This document shows positions 1 through 5,882 of a DNA stretch of 6,423 nt, in pieces. Every line of letters begins with the position of its first letter. Positions within the stretch are counted from its first letter, which is position 1. Source of the stretch: Deltaproteobacteria bacterium (GTDB lineage Bacteria > Desulfobacterota > JADFXK01); contig JADFYA010000220.1 in assembly GCA_015233285.1 (NCBI GenBank), positions 1 through 6,423 on the forward strand. The letters are read 5' to 3'. Under the pieces are notes generated by a model. The model had not been told where the DNA came from and searched no databases. It was given only the letters and a program-made list of their open reading frames with translations. Both the position numbers and the translations under genes were made by a program.

Positions 1-440
1 ATATTGATAAACAAGGTTTCAATGATGTCGTCTTTGTTGTGCCCCAGAGCGATTTTGCGGTAGCCCAGCTCTTCGGCTTGTTGAAACAGGCGGCGGCGGC
101 GCAGACGGGCGCACAGGAAGCACGGATTCTCAAGATTTTCCGGGCTGTGCGCTTTAAGGCCGTAATCGGTCTTGATCCCGATAAAGGGGATATTCAGCCG
201 GTGAAAAAAGTCGGCAATGGCCGGGGCCGGAGAAGGCTCAAAGCCTGGGTCTATGAAACAGGCGGTCAGATGGTATCTAACCGGAATATATGCCAGTCTT
301 TCCCAGAGCAGGAGACTTAGGCACAGGCTGTCTTTCCCGCCGGAGACTCCGATCAAAATCTGATCATCGGGATCGATCAAACCATATTTTTCAACCGCTC
401 TCCCGACAAGTCTGTTGACATCTTTATCCAGGCGGGACAC
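1..440 (-). CDS. ttcA: TtcA-like tRNA 2-thiolation PP-loop ATPase, N-terminal part (runs off left edge)
   Basis: Reading the minus strand from a GTG at 440 gives 146 codons without a stop, so the gene continues beyond base 1. Visible are the N-type ATP pyrophosphatase P-loop SGGKDS (residues 33-38), the pair C107-x-x-C110 followed by ARLRR (111-115), and GHNKDD (133-138) followed by ETLF. The combination of SGGKDS, CxxC-x-RLRR and GHxxDD is typical of TtcA, a cytoplasmic enzyme that adenylates C32 of some tRNAs and replaces the oxygen with sulfur, using an Fe-S cluster held by these cysteines plus a later one not in the window. The frame is open upstream of 440. GTG is preferred because GAGGG lies four bases before it and the N-terminus then matches family length; a longer start would run into the divergent zinc-ribbon gene. 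A related TtuA/TtcA-like paralogue acting on another tRNA position is the main alternative. Confidence 0.9.
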   Translation of the reverse strand, partial: MSRLDKDVNRLVGRAVEKYGLIDPDDQILIGVSGGKDSLCLSLLLWERLAYIPVRYHLTACFIDPGFEPSPAPAIADFFHRLNIPFIGIKTDYGLKAHSPENLENPCFLCARLRRRRLFQQAEELGYRKIALGHNKDDIIETLFIN

Positions 441-461
441 TATACCCTCATTTCTTAAGTT

Positions 462-473
462 GTCCGGTCGGAC
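462..473. repeat. Short perfect inverted repeat between divergent genes
   Basis: GTCCG-GT-CGGAC is a 5+2+5 perfect inverted repeat in the middle of the 62-bp gap between the TtcA-like gene (start 440, minus) and the zinc-ribbon gene (start 503, plus). A regulator binding here could control both directions, but the arms are short and no convincing -35/-10 pair was found for either gene, so an operator role is only a suggestion. Confidence 0.3.
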
Positions 474-502
474 CCAAGCATAAACCTGTTGAAGGAAGCT
501 GT

Positions 503-769
503 ATGGAATCTTCGGAAAAACCCTGCGCCAAATGTCCCGAGTGCCTCTGGGGCGTGGAAATCGTGGTTCAGTCGGATTTCGCCATCCCCATCTATTGTGA
601 TCTATGCGGGGCCAAGCTCATTCACGAATGCCCCATTTGTGCCAAGGCCATCTGGAATCCCCAGGCCAAATTCTGCCGTTTTTGCGGGACGCGTTACGAT
701 TGCCCAGGGTCACCCGTCGAAGAGAGCGGAGACGTCATCGGCAGGGAAGACGTGACGGATAGCGGCTAA
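503..769 (+). CDS. Small double zinc-ribbon protein, ten cysteines, function unknown
   Basis: This 88-residue protein starts at an ATG preceded by GAAGGA about seven bases upstream. Cysteines sit at 8, 11, 14, 32, 35, 43, 46, 58, 61 and 67. They read as two treble-clef or ribbon-type zinc sites: C11/C14 with C32/C35 (CDLCGAKL, a typical zinc knuckle) and C43/C46 with C58/C61 (CRFCGTRY). No signal peptide or membrane segment is visible, so it is probably cytoplasmic. The acidic, low-complexity tail after residue 68 looks flexible. Proteins of this shape belong to loosely defined double-zinc-ribbon families that bind nucleic acid or act as protein adaptors; no specific function was recognised. 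It is transcribed divergently from the TtcA-like gene and convergently with the PLP enzyme gene. The regular CxxC spacing makes it far more credible than the overlapping 489-755 frame. Confidence 0.85.
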   Translation: MESSEKPCAKCPECLWGVEIVVQSDFAIPIYCDLCGAKLIHECPICAKAIWNPQAKFCRFCGTRYDCPGSPVEESGDVIGREDVTDSG

Positions 770-807
770 CCCGGCTGGCGGGACCGCCGCTTAGATGTCC
801 ATCCGGA

Positions 808-1950
808 TCAAGAGCCGCCGCTCTGGAATTTGTCCAGCGCCTCAAAAAAGAACGCCGCGTCCGCCTCATTATTATAGAAGTGGGGAGACAGCCTGATGTG
901 CCCGTCCCGAAGAGACACAGACACTCTATGGTCGATAAAAAATTGAAATAGGGCCTGGGGATCACCGGGTGGGTCAAAAGTCAGTATCCCGGAACGTTCG
1001 TCTTTTCCCTGGGGGCTGATGACCTTCAAATGTCTGTCCTGAATTCCCTGGTAGAGGATGGCGTTAAGGTTCAGCACCCGATCCGAAATTTGCTGCAGCC
1101 CCACCCCGGTGAGCAGACCGGCGGCCTCGCCCAGGGCCAGAATCCCGGCCACATTTTGAGTGCCCGACTCAAATGCCCCGGCCCCGGTTTTCAGGTTGAG
1201 TTCGATGTGGCTGAAATCATCTTCCTGAACCACACTCTTCCATCCCACATGGGCGGGACGGACCAGGGACGCGGCCTGATCATCTATATATAAAAACCCG
1301 CACCCCATGGGGCCGAGCAGCCATTTGTGACTCCCGGCCACCAGGAAATGGATGCCGCAGGCTTTCACGTCCAAAGGAAACACGCCCAGGCTCTGGATGA
1401 CATCGACACACAAGAGCAGCCCCCGGCCGCGGCAGAAATCTCCCAGTCCAGCCAGGTCACATCTGAATCCGCTGATGTAATCCACCGAACTCACGGCCAG
1501 CAACCGGGTCCGCGGGACCAGGGCCTGGGCCACCACGTCCGGATCAAAGCGGCCGTTATGCCGGGGATAGAACTTGACCTTGACCCCGAAGCGTTTCAAA
1601 TTCATCCAGGGATAGATGTTGGATGGAAAATCCGGCTGCGGCACCAGCACCACGTCGCCTGGGGTCCAGTCGATTCCGGTGGCTATGGCGCTGAGACCCC
1701 CGGAGGTGTTGCCCACAAAAGCCACCTCCTGGGGTGTGGCCTTGATCAACCCGGCTAATCTGGACCGGGCCTCTTCCACCTGGGCCATCCAGCGGTAATA
1801 GCCGGCTACTCCGATCCGGGCGTATTCCTCATAAAACCGCCGCAAGGTTTCGACGACTCGCCAAGGCACCGGAGCGACGGCCGCGTGGTTGAAATAACAA
1901 TAGTTTTGGGTAACCGGGAACTCGGCCCGGTACTCGTCAAGATTCTTCAT
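808..1950 (-). CDS. Class V aminotransferase-fold PLP enzyme (not a typical cysteine desulfurase)
   Basis: This 380-residue protein has the full class V fold-type I layout: NHAA (21-24), phosphate-binding NTSGG (81-85), D183-x-x-Q186 that contacts the PLP ring, the Schiff-base lysine K209 in SHKW, ESGTQN (261-266), and a C-terminal RDGHIRLSPHFYN (348-360). Length and motifs match the SufS / isopenicillin N epimerase-like branch. In SufS the C-terminal block is R-x-G-H-H-C-A; here the cysteine is absent, so sulfur transfer by a persulfide is unlikely. Epimerase, lyase or aminotransferase chemistry on an unknown substrate is more plausible. It is the last gene of a four-gene minus-strand operon, 19 bp after the glycosyltransferase; GGAAAG eight bases before the ATG is only a weak ribosome site, which suggests dependence on upstream translation. 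Expected to be cytoplasmic. Family is secure; substrate is unknown. Confidence 0.92.
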   Translation of the reverse strand: MKNLDEYRAEFPVTQNYCYFNHAAVAPVPWRVVETLRRFYEEYARIGVAGYYRWMAQVEEARSRLAGLIKATPQEVAFVGNTSGGLSAIATGIDWTPGDVVLVPQPDFPSNIYPWMNLKRFGVKVKFYPRHNGRFDPDVVAQALVPRTRLLAVSSVDYISGFRCDLAGLGDFCRGRGLLLCVDVIQSLGVFPLDVKACGIHFLVAGSHKWLLGPMGCGFLYIDDQAASLVRPAHVGWKSVVQEDDFSHIELNLKTGAGAFESGTQNVAGILALGEAAGLLTGVGLQQISDRVLNLNAILYQGIQDRHLKVISPQGKDERSGILTFDPPGDPQALFQFFIDHRVSVSLRDGHIRLSPHFYNNEADAAFFFEALDKFQSGGS

Positions 1951-1969
1951 TTGATCGGCTTTCCGATGG

Positions 1970-2668
1970 TCAACGTGGGAGGTGGCGGTTTCTCACCCAG
2001 AAGATGAAGAGATTGTAGAAACGGTAAACAGCCTCATTGATCAAATTGAATTTGCTGGGCCGGAGGTCGTGACAACTGACCGGGATGGCGGTGACTTTAT
2101 ATCCGGCCCGGCGGGCCAGGTAGACCATCTCCAGGACATAGGAAGTGCCGAAATTGACCCGATCCAGGTAGGCCAGGGCCACACTTCTCCGGTAGGCCTT
2201 GGCCGCGATGGAGTAGTCGTCAAAAGGCAGATTCAGCAACAATTTGGCGCACAGCAAGTAGAGTCCGCTGCCCACGATCCGGACCAGGGACCGGGTCTGG
2301 TCGCCCATTTTTTTAGAGCCGATCACAATATCGTATTCTGCAGCCAGGGCCGCGGCCTGTTTAACAAAGGCCAGGTCAATGGACAGGTCCATGTCCAGGG
2401 AAATGACTAAGTCACCCCGGGCCATCTTGACCCCCTGTTTAAAGGCTGACCCGACGCCCTTTTGGGGCAGATGAAAGAAGCGCAACTCGGGCAGCCGGTC
2501 GGCCAGGTCCCGCCCCGCGGCCTCAGTCCCGTCGGTGGAGCCGTTGTCGCCGATAATGATTTCAAAGGGAACGCCCAGCTCCTGCAAGAATTGGTAGAGC
2601 AACCTGGTGTTCTTCTCCAGGATGGCGATCTCGTTGTAGACCGGGATAAATATGCTGATATTTTTCAT
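1970..2668 (-). CDS. Family 2 glycosyltransferase, dolichyl/polyprenyl-phosphate sugar synthase-like
   Basis: This 232-residue GT-A fold enzyme shows PVYNE (9-13), the nucleotide-binding DNGSTDGT (41-48), a DMD metal-binding triad (92-94), and the acceptor-side segment DDYSIAAKAYRR (150-161), which resembles D-x-x-x-G-x-K-x-Y-R-R of Dpm1-type synthases. Such enzymes move a sugar from a nucleotide donor to a polyprenyl phosphate or related lipid at the inner face of the membrane. No C-terminal membrane helices are seen, as in soluble Dpm1-like forms. The start chosen is the ATG at 2668, whose ATGA overlaps the stop of the radical SAM gene and implies coupled translation. A GTG at 2704 would add 12 unconserved residues and overlap that gene by 40 bp. 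Third gene of the operon. Donor and acceptor are unknown. Confidence 0.93.
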   Translation of the reverse strand: MKNISIFIPVYNEIAILEKNTRLLYQFLQELGVPFEIIIGDNGSTDGTEAAGRDLADRLPELRFFHLPQKGVGSAFKQGVKMARGDLVISLDMDLSIDLAFVKQAAALAAEYDIVIGSKKMGDQTRSLVRIVGSGLYLLCAKLLLNLPFDDYSIAAKAYRRSVALAYLDRVNFGTSYVLEMVYLARRAGYKVTAIPVSCHDLRPSKFNLINEAVYRFYNLFIFWVRNRHLPR

Positions 2669-4005
2669 GAGATGAATGAGAGAAAGAGTTTTGCCTGACG
2701 CCACAAGGCCGGGATCCGGCGGGGGGCCAACAGGCTGATTAAGTATTCGGGCCGAAAGTAAAAGCGGCGATAAGCCAGGTTGGTCATCCGTTCGAGTTGG
2801 TCGGGGTCATGATCTTGATAGAAGCATTCCGGGAAATCTTCAGGGTAGAGGTGCCCCACCGTGTGGTGAAAGGGCGTCCCGGGATAGGGCGTGGCGGCAT
2901 GAAAGGAGGCATAAGTCGGATTCAGTCGGACGGCGAATTTGATGGTTTGGCGCATATCCGCGTCCGTCTCGCCGGGAAACCCGAAGAGGAAAAAACAGGC
3001 CGCATCGATTCCCGCCGCCCTGGTGAGGGATACGCCCCGGATGATCTGATCCAGGGAGATATTTTTCCTGATCAAGTCCATCACCCTGGGGGAGCCGGTT
3101 TCCACCCCGAAGTGGATCAATCGGCACCCGGCCCGTTTCATCAAAGCCAGCAGGTCGGCATCCACGGCATCGGCCCTGGTCTGGCAGGTCCAGACGAAGC
3201 GATGCCCTGACTGAATGATGTGTTTACAGATGGCGGCCACATTGTCCCGGTTAAGGGTGAACTCCAGGTCCATGAAATAGATTGATCTGAACCCGAGGCA
3301 GCCGGCCACATGGTCGATCTCCGCGGCTAATTGAGCCGGAGGTTTCATGCGCAGGCTGCGGCCGTACATGATCTTCAGGCAGAACCGGCAATTATACGGG
3401 CAGCCCCGGGACCCCTCCAGGATGGCCAGCCGCGGCCCCAGCACCTCGTAGTAATAATTTTTGGGATCGATCAAGTGATAAGCCGGTAAAGGCAGGTCGG
3501 CCAGGTCCAGGTCCGGCCCAACGGGGTTGTGGGTCACCCGGCCGTCTGGAGCATAGGTCAGCCCCGGTATCGTGGCCGGATCCGCCCCTTCGGCCAGGGC
3601 TTTGACGGCTGCCTCCGGTTCCCCTCGGATCACCCCGGCCGCGGCAGTGGCGGTCATCGTTTTTTCCGGATAAATGGTTCCATGGGTCCCGGTAATGAAG
3701 ACCTGGGGATGGTTTAGCGCCCTGACCAACTTGTGAAAGTCGGCTATCTCCAGGTTGGGGCATTGCCATCGGTCCAGCGGACTGGAGGTGATCAGGATCA
3801 GGTCCGCCTCAGCCGCGGCTTTCTGCAATGCGGCTAAAGACACCGACCCGGCCCGGCCATCGATTAGAGATACCTCATGCCCGGCTTGTTCGAACATGGC
3901 CGCGGCGTTGAGCAAAGACAGGGGTGGCCAGGCCCGATTATATCGGCGACCGCCGCGGCTAACCAGGCCGCCCCAACCGGGATTGATCAGTAGGACCCGC
4001 TTCAA
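2665..4005 (-). CDS. Cobalamin-binding-type radical SAM enzyme, substrate unknown
   Basis: This 446-residue protein has an N-terminal B12-binding-like Rossmann domain (about 1-145: KRVLLINPGW at 2-11, WPPLSLLNAAAMFEQAGHEV at 26-45), then a radical SAM barrel with the cluster motif C202-x3-C206-x2-C209 and downstream FGVETGSPRV (299-308) and FGFPGET (341-347). The C-terminal region (about 405-440) is the helical tail common in BchE/HpnJ-like members. The classic DxHxxG cobalamin motif is not evident, as in many of these enzymes. They catalyse methylations, ring formations or other C-H chemistry on lipids, sugars and pigments. The start is TTG at 4005, strongly supported by GGAGG eight bases upstream and by a conserved N-terminus that begins exactly there. 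TTGA overlaps the stop of the preceding membrane-protein gene. The two domains are clear; the reaction is not. Confidence 0.93.
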   Translation of the reverse strand: MKRVLLINPGWGGLVSRGGRRYNRAWPPLSLLNAAAMFEQAGHEVSLIDGRAGSVSLAALQKAAAEADLILITSSPLDRWQCPNLEIADFHKLVRALNHPQVFITGTHGTIYPEKTMTATAAAGVIRGEPEAAVKALAEGADPATIPGLTYAPDGRVTHNPVGPDLDLADLPLPAYHLIDPKNYYYEVLGPRLAILEGSRGCPYNCRFCLKIMYGRSLRMKPPAQLAAEIDHVAGCLGFRSIYFMDLEFTLNRDNVAAICKHIIQSGHRFVWTCQTRADAVDADLLALMKRAGCRLIHFGVETGSPRVMDLIRKNISLDQIIRGVSLTRAAGIDAACFFLFGFPGETDADMRQTIKFAVRLNPTYASFHAATPYPGTPFHHTVGHLYPEDFPECFYQDHDPDQLERMTNLAYRRFYFRPEYLISLLAPRRIPALWRQAKLFLSFIS

Positions 4006-4799
4006 CGGGGTTTCCTCCGGAATTGCAGCAGGACAAAGATGACCAGCAAGGCCCCGGCCAACACGGCTAATACCGGCCAGTACGCCTGAAACAGGCTTCG
4101 TTCTTTCTTGACCGTGACCATGAAGTTGGCTACGGCGGTGTAGTGGAGGCCTTTCTGGTCATATTCCATGACCGCGAAGAATGGATAGGTGCTCGGCAGG
4201 GCGGAAAAATTTTTTAGGTCAAAGAATATGTCTTTCTCGGACCGGGGGCCCAGCTCATCTTCCAGGACCGGTACGGGTACGGTCAGTTCTCTGGGGACGA
4301 CAAAGGTGACCTTGACCTTCTTGGCCTCAGGTTCGGTGTTCTTGACCGCGAAGTGGACGGTCCGTTCTTTCTCCAGCTCCACGCTCAGGGGTGGAAAAGC
4401 TAACCCGGCGTTGGGGTTTTCCCGGATATAAAATGTGCTGACCGACAGGGCGGAAAAGGGGTAGTTGTTCAGGTCGTGAAACTCCACCGTCACCGGAAGA
4501 GGATACCGGCCCGGTTTTAAGTCCGGCGGCAACGCCTGGGTCAAGGACGCGGAGAAGCTCTCCTTTACCCCCATCTTCTCCTTCACCTCCGACTTCAGCT
4601 CTTTGTCTTGCAGCCTGGCCAGGATCCGGACATTGAGGGCCGGCTCGTCGCCATCGTTGGTCACCTTAACCTGGAGATTCAAATTATTGTTTTCCACCTT
4701 GACGTCCGTCTGGGTGGTCATTCTCAGGTAACCCCCGTAAGCCGGAGGGCAAACCATCATCCCGGCCAGCCCCAGCACTACCAATATCCGCCACCGCAT
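4002..4799 (-). CDS. Exported type I membrane protein with beta-sandwich (NEW3/CARDB-like) domains
   Basis: This 265-residue protein starts at an ATG with GGGAG six bases upstream. Residues 1-22 form a signal peptide (positive MRWR, hydrophobic core, likely signal peptidase I cut after A20-Y-G22; C17 lacks a proper lipobox). Residues about 27-125 and 133-230 read as two beta-rich domains with alternating hydrophobics, similar in style to NEW3 or CARDB adhesion-type folds: VKVTNDGDEPALNVRI at 44-59 and VHFAVKNTEPEAKKVKVTF at 148-166 look like the same strand pattern repeated. One membrane helix at about 241-259 is followed by RRKPR, so the bulk faces the periplasm with a short cytoplasmic tail. 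It is the first gene of the four-gene operon, directly behind the promoter at 4838-4866. It may anchor or present a substrate or partner of the enzymes encoded downstream. No specific family is claimed. Confidence 0.85.
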   Translation of the reverse strand: MRWRILVVLGLAGMMVCPPAYGGYLRMTTQTDVKVENNNLNLQVKVTNDGDEPALNVRILARLQDKELKSEVKEKMGVKESFSASLTQALPPDLKPGRYPLPVTVEFHDLNNYPFSALSVSTFYIRENPNAGLAFPPLSVELEKERTVHFAVKNTEPEAKKVKVTFVVPRELTVPVPVLEDELGPRSEKDIFFDLKNFSALPSTYPFFAVMEYDQKGLHYTAVANFMVTVKKERSLFQAYWPVLAVLAGALLVIFVLLQFRRKPR

Positions 4800-4837
4800 C
4801 CCTTGCTCCCTTCGGCTTTGATCATGCGTCCCTCCCG

Positions 4838-4866
4838 ACTATATTTATCACATCGTATACTGCCAA
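4838..4866 (-). promoter_or_regulatory. Predicted sigma70-type promoter of the four-gene operon
   Basis: On the minus strand TTGGCA (4861-4866) is followed after exactly 17 bases by TATAGT (4838-4843). Each box matches the consensus at five of six positions. Transcription would begin near 4831, giving a leader of about 30 bases before the ATG at 4799. The -35 box lies inside one arm of the palindromic element described at 4853-4969, while the -10 box lies outside it. Confidence 0.6.
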
Positions 4867-4969
4867 CGGTCATAATTGTACCTTTGGCGTGCGTCCTCAC
4901 CCAGGGTCAGCGAAGCGCCACCCTGAGGCGGGATCAAAAAAGGACAATTATGACCGTTCGGAGTACATA
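4853..4969. mobile_element. MITE-like imperfect palindrome with flanking 7-bp direct repeat
   Basis: The arms AACGGTCATAATTGT (4865-4879) and its exact reverse complement (4944-4958) pair over 15 bp, then CCTTT (4881-4885) pairs with AAAGG (4939-4943) after one bulged base. A second stem lies at the centre: CCTC (4895-4898) with GAGG (4925-4928) and AGGGT (4903-4907) with ACCCT (4920-4924), loop 4908-4919. Weaker pairing (7 of 11) extends outward from the main arms. TATCACA occurs as a direct repeat on both sides (4846-4852 and 4970-4976), as expected of a target-site duplication. There is no coding capacity, so movement would need a transposase supplied elsewhere. The palindrome is certain; the mobile interpretation and exact ends are inference, and a 7-mer in A/T-rich flanks could be chance. 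Confidence 0.5.
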
Positions 4970-5007
4970 TATCACAATTAAGCTCGATAAAAAACAAAAT
5001 TTCTCCA

Positions 5008-5020
5008 TAAGGAGTCCTTA
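5008..5020. repeat. Short perfect palindrome upstream of a plus-strand promoter
   Basis: TAAGGAGTCCTTA is a perfect 13-bp inverted repeat with a single central base. It ends 12 bases before the -35 box at 5033, a place where an activator or repressor could bind. No other support. Confidence 0.25.
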
Positions 5021-5032
5021 CCCCCGCTATCC

Positions 5033-5061
5033 TTGAAAGTTAGTCCTTGAATGGGTATAAT
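5033..5061 (+). promoter_or_regulatory. Near-consensus sigma70 promoter reading toward the DUF2283 remnant
   Basis: TTGAAA (5033-5038), a 17-base spacer, and a perfect TATAAT (5056-5061). Transcription should start near 5068 and would run through the repeat at 5089 and into the 29-codon remnant at 5163. No intact plus-strand gene follows, so it looks like a surviving promoter of a decayed gene or of an unannotated short RNA. Confidence 0.6.
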
Positions 5062-5088
5062 TGACGCTTTTGGGCGCGCCTGGTGCTC

Positions 5089-5122
5089 GACCTGCGCCTT
5101 TTGAACTATGATTGCGCTGATT
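5089..5122 (+). repeat. Direct repeat, left copy
   Basis: GACCTGCGCCTTTTGAACT (5089-5107) matches 6307-6325 at 18 of 19 positions. The following TGATTGCGCTGATT (5109-5122) matches 6344-6357 at 12 of 14 positions. The right copy has about 18 extra bases between the two blocks. The two copies lie either side of the toxin-antitoxin module. Confidence 0.6.
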
Positions 5123-5162
5123 GGATATGACTATCTTGATTGAATGAAAACGGGGAAGTGCT

Positions 5163-5252
5163 GTGGGAAAGGAAGTGAAGGTTTGGTACGATCAGGAAGA
5201 AGATTATCTGGAACTACATGAACAGAAGGTGGATCGAAGGCTTAAACCATAG
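5163..5252 (+). pseudogene. Truncated DUF2283-type protein remnant
   Basis: A GTG at 5163, six bases after GGGGA, opens 29 codons ending in TAG. Residues 1-18 (MGKEVKVWYDQEEDYLEL) match the start of the small DUF2283-type proteins I recall, which begin VKVWYD-x-E-x-DYLEV and normally run to roughly 60-70 residues. The rest of the family pattern is missing and the frame ends in unrelated HEQKVDRRLKP. It is therefore most likely a broken 5' end. DUF2283 genes often sit beside small toxin-like genes; here the neighbour, vapC, is convergent with only 12 bases between the stops. The strong promoter at 5033 probably belonged to the intact gene. A short functional peptide is possible but unsupported. 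Confidence 0.55.
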
Positions 5253-5256
5253 GAGG
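5251..5256 (+). other. Orphan Shine-Dalgarno sequence
   Basis: A perfect AGGAGG overlaps the TAG of the DUF2283 remnant and is followed at normal spacing by ATT TAA rather than a start codon. This is what would remain if the gene that originally followed the DUF2283 gene had been replaced by the vapBC segment. Confidence 0.35.
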
Positions 5257-5264
5257 CTAACCAT

Positions 5265-5630
5265 TTAAATCGCATACGGGACCCGGACACCATCCCATTC
5301 AGGCCTGAAATCTTTGGTATTGCGCGTAACCAACACTGCCCCATGCGCTTGTGCTGTAGCCCAAATGATGGCGTCGGGCAACCTGAGGCGATGGGACCGG
5401 CGCAACGGAACAGCGGTTTCGGCAGTTGCCAAATCTATTGACATTATATCAAAGTGGGTTTCGAGAAACTCACGTAATTGCGAGTCGTCTCCCTCTGCTC
5501 CAACTAGTGTTTCCATCCACGTGATGCGGCTAATCAACACACGACCGTAACGGGTGTATTCGGTGTCGGCTTCTGCCACTCCGTTTAGCGCATCAATCAC
5601 TATGTTGGTGTCAAAAACAGCGTCCATCAT
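5265..5630 (-). CDS. vapC: VapC-family PIN-domain toxin (ribonuclease)
   Basis: This 121-residue PIN-domain protein carries the conserved acids: D7 in FDTN (6-9), E40 in TWMETLVG (37-44), D86 in LPDAIIWATA (84-93) and D107 in TRNTKDF (102-108). Together they bind the metal that drives RNA cleavage; VapC enzymes usually cut tRNA or rRNA and stop translation until bound by their antitoxin. Length is normal for VapC and nothing appears missing, so the toxin is probably active. The start chosen is the ATG at 5630, overlapping the antitoxin stop as ATGA and ensuring coupled translation. A GTG at 5639 or an ATG at 5627 are alternatives differing by one to three residues. It lies downstream of the antitoxin and shares the promoter at 5883-5911. 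Confidence 0.93.
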   Translation of the reverse strand: MMDAVFDTNIVIDALNGVAEADTEYTRYGRVLISRITWMETLVGAEGDDSQLREFLETHFDIMSIDLATAETAVPLRRSHRLRLPDAIIWATAQAHGAVLVTRNTKDFRPEWDGVRVPYAI

Positions 5631-5848
5631 TCGTCCCACTCGGCGCGCATCGTCTGCTGATACAGAACGGCATCAATGTGGCGATTTTTCCATGAGCCGA
5701 AGGCGGCATGATTCTTAAGTGAACGGTGGGTCACCGGGCGGGCTTCGTTCACCCGTTGCTGCAGGAAAATGATGAAATCAAGGGCTTCAATTTGCTTTTC
5801 AACCGGTAGTTGGATTACAGACTTTTGGATTTCTTCGGCTAGCGTCAT
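5627..5848 (-). CDS. vapB: DUF2281-type antitoxin paired with VapC
   Basis: This 73-residue protein starts at an ATG with AAAGGAG six bases upstream. The N-terminal part (about 2-35, TLAEEIQKSVIQLPVEKQIEALDFIIFLQQR) is the DUF2281 helical pattern with LP and ALDFIIFL. The C-terminal part (AFGSWKNRHIDAVLYQQT, then MRAEWDE at the end) is the typical toxin-wrapping tail with a G-W block and a final R-x-E-W. As the first gene of the pair it should neutralise VapC and repress its own promoter. A longer frame back to 5932 is rejected because it would run through the promoter and ignore the strong ribosome site. Confidence 0.88.
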   Translation of the reverse strand: MTLAEEIQKSVIQLPVEKQIEALDFIIFLQQRVNEARPVTHRSLKNHAAFGSWKNRHIDAVLYQQTMRAEWDE

Positions 5849-5882
5849 GGCGGTCTCCTTTAATGAGCGTTTGCCCGATACA

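Noticed and set aside
39..320. Plus-strand 93-codon frame
   Set aside because: It is antisense to the TtcA-like gene, which carries clear SGGKDS and CxxC motifs on the minus strand.
489..755. Plus-strand 88-codon frame overlapping the zinc-ribbon gene
   Set aside because: It is the shifted shadow of the cysteine-rich frame at 503-769, shows no motif, and that frame has the better start and ribosome site.
773..790. GGCGG-GA-CCGCC hairpin between convergent genes as a terminator
   Set aside because: The stem is only five pairs with a two-base loop and no T-run on either strand, so it is not a convincing intrinsic terminator.
1030..1758. Plus-strand frames opposite the PLP enzyme
   Set aside because: High-GC shadows with no motifs, fully covered by a well-supported minus-strand gene.
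2669..2704. Longer GTG start for the glycosyltransferase
   Set aside because: It adds 12 residues before the conserved MKNISIFIPVYNE and overlaps the radical SAM gene by 40 bp; the ATGA overlap at 2668 is more natural.
4886..4945. Central stem of the palindrome as an intrinsic terminator
   Set aside because: The plus strand has an A-run, not a T-run, after the stem; on the minus strand the T-run comes before the stem. There is also no gene ending nearby.
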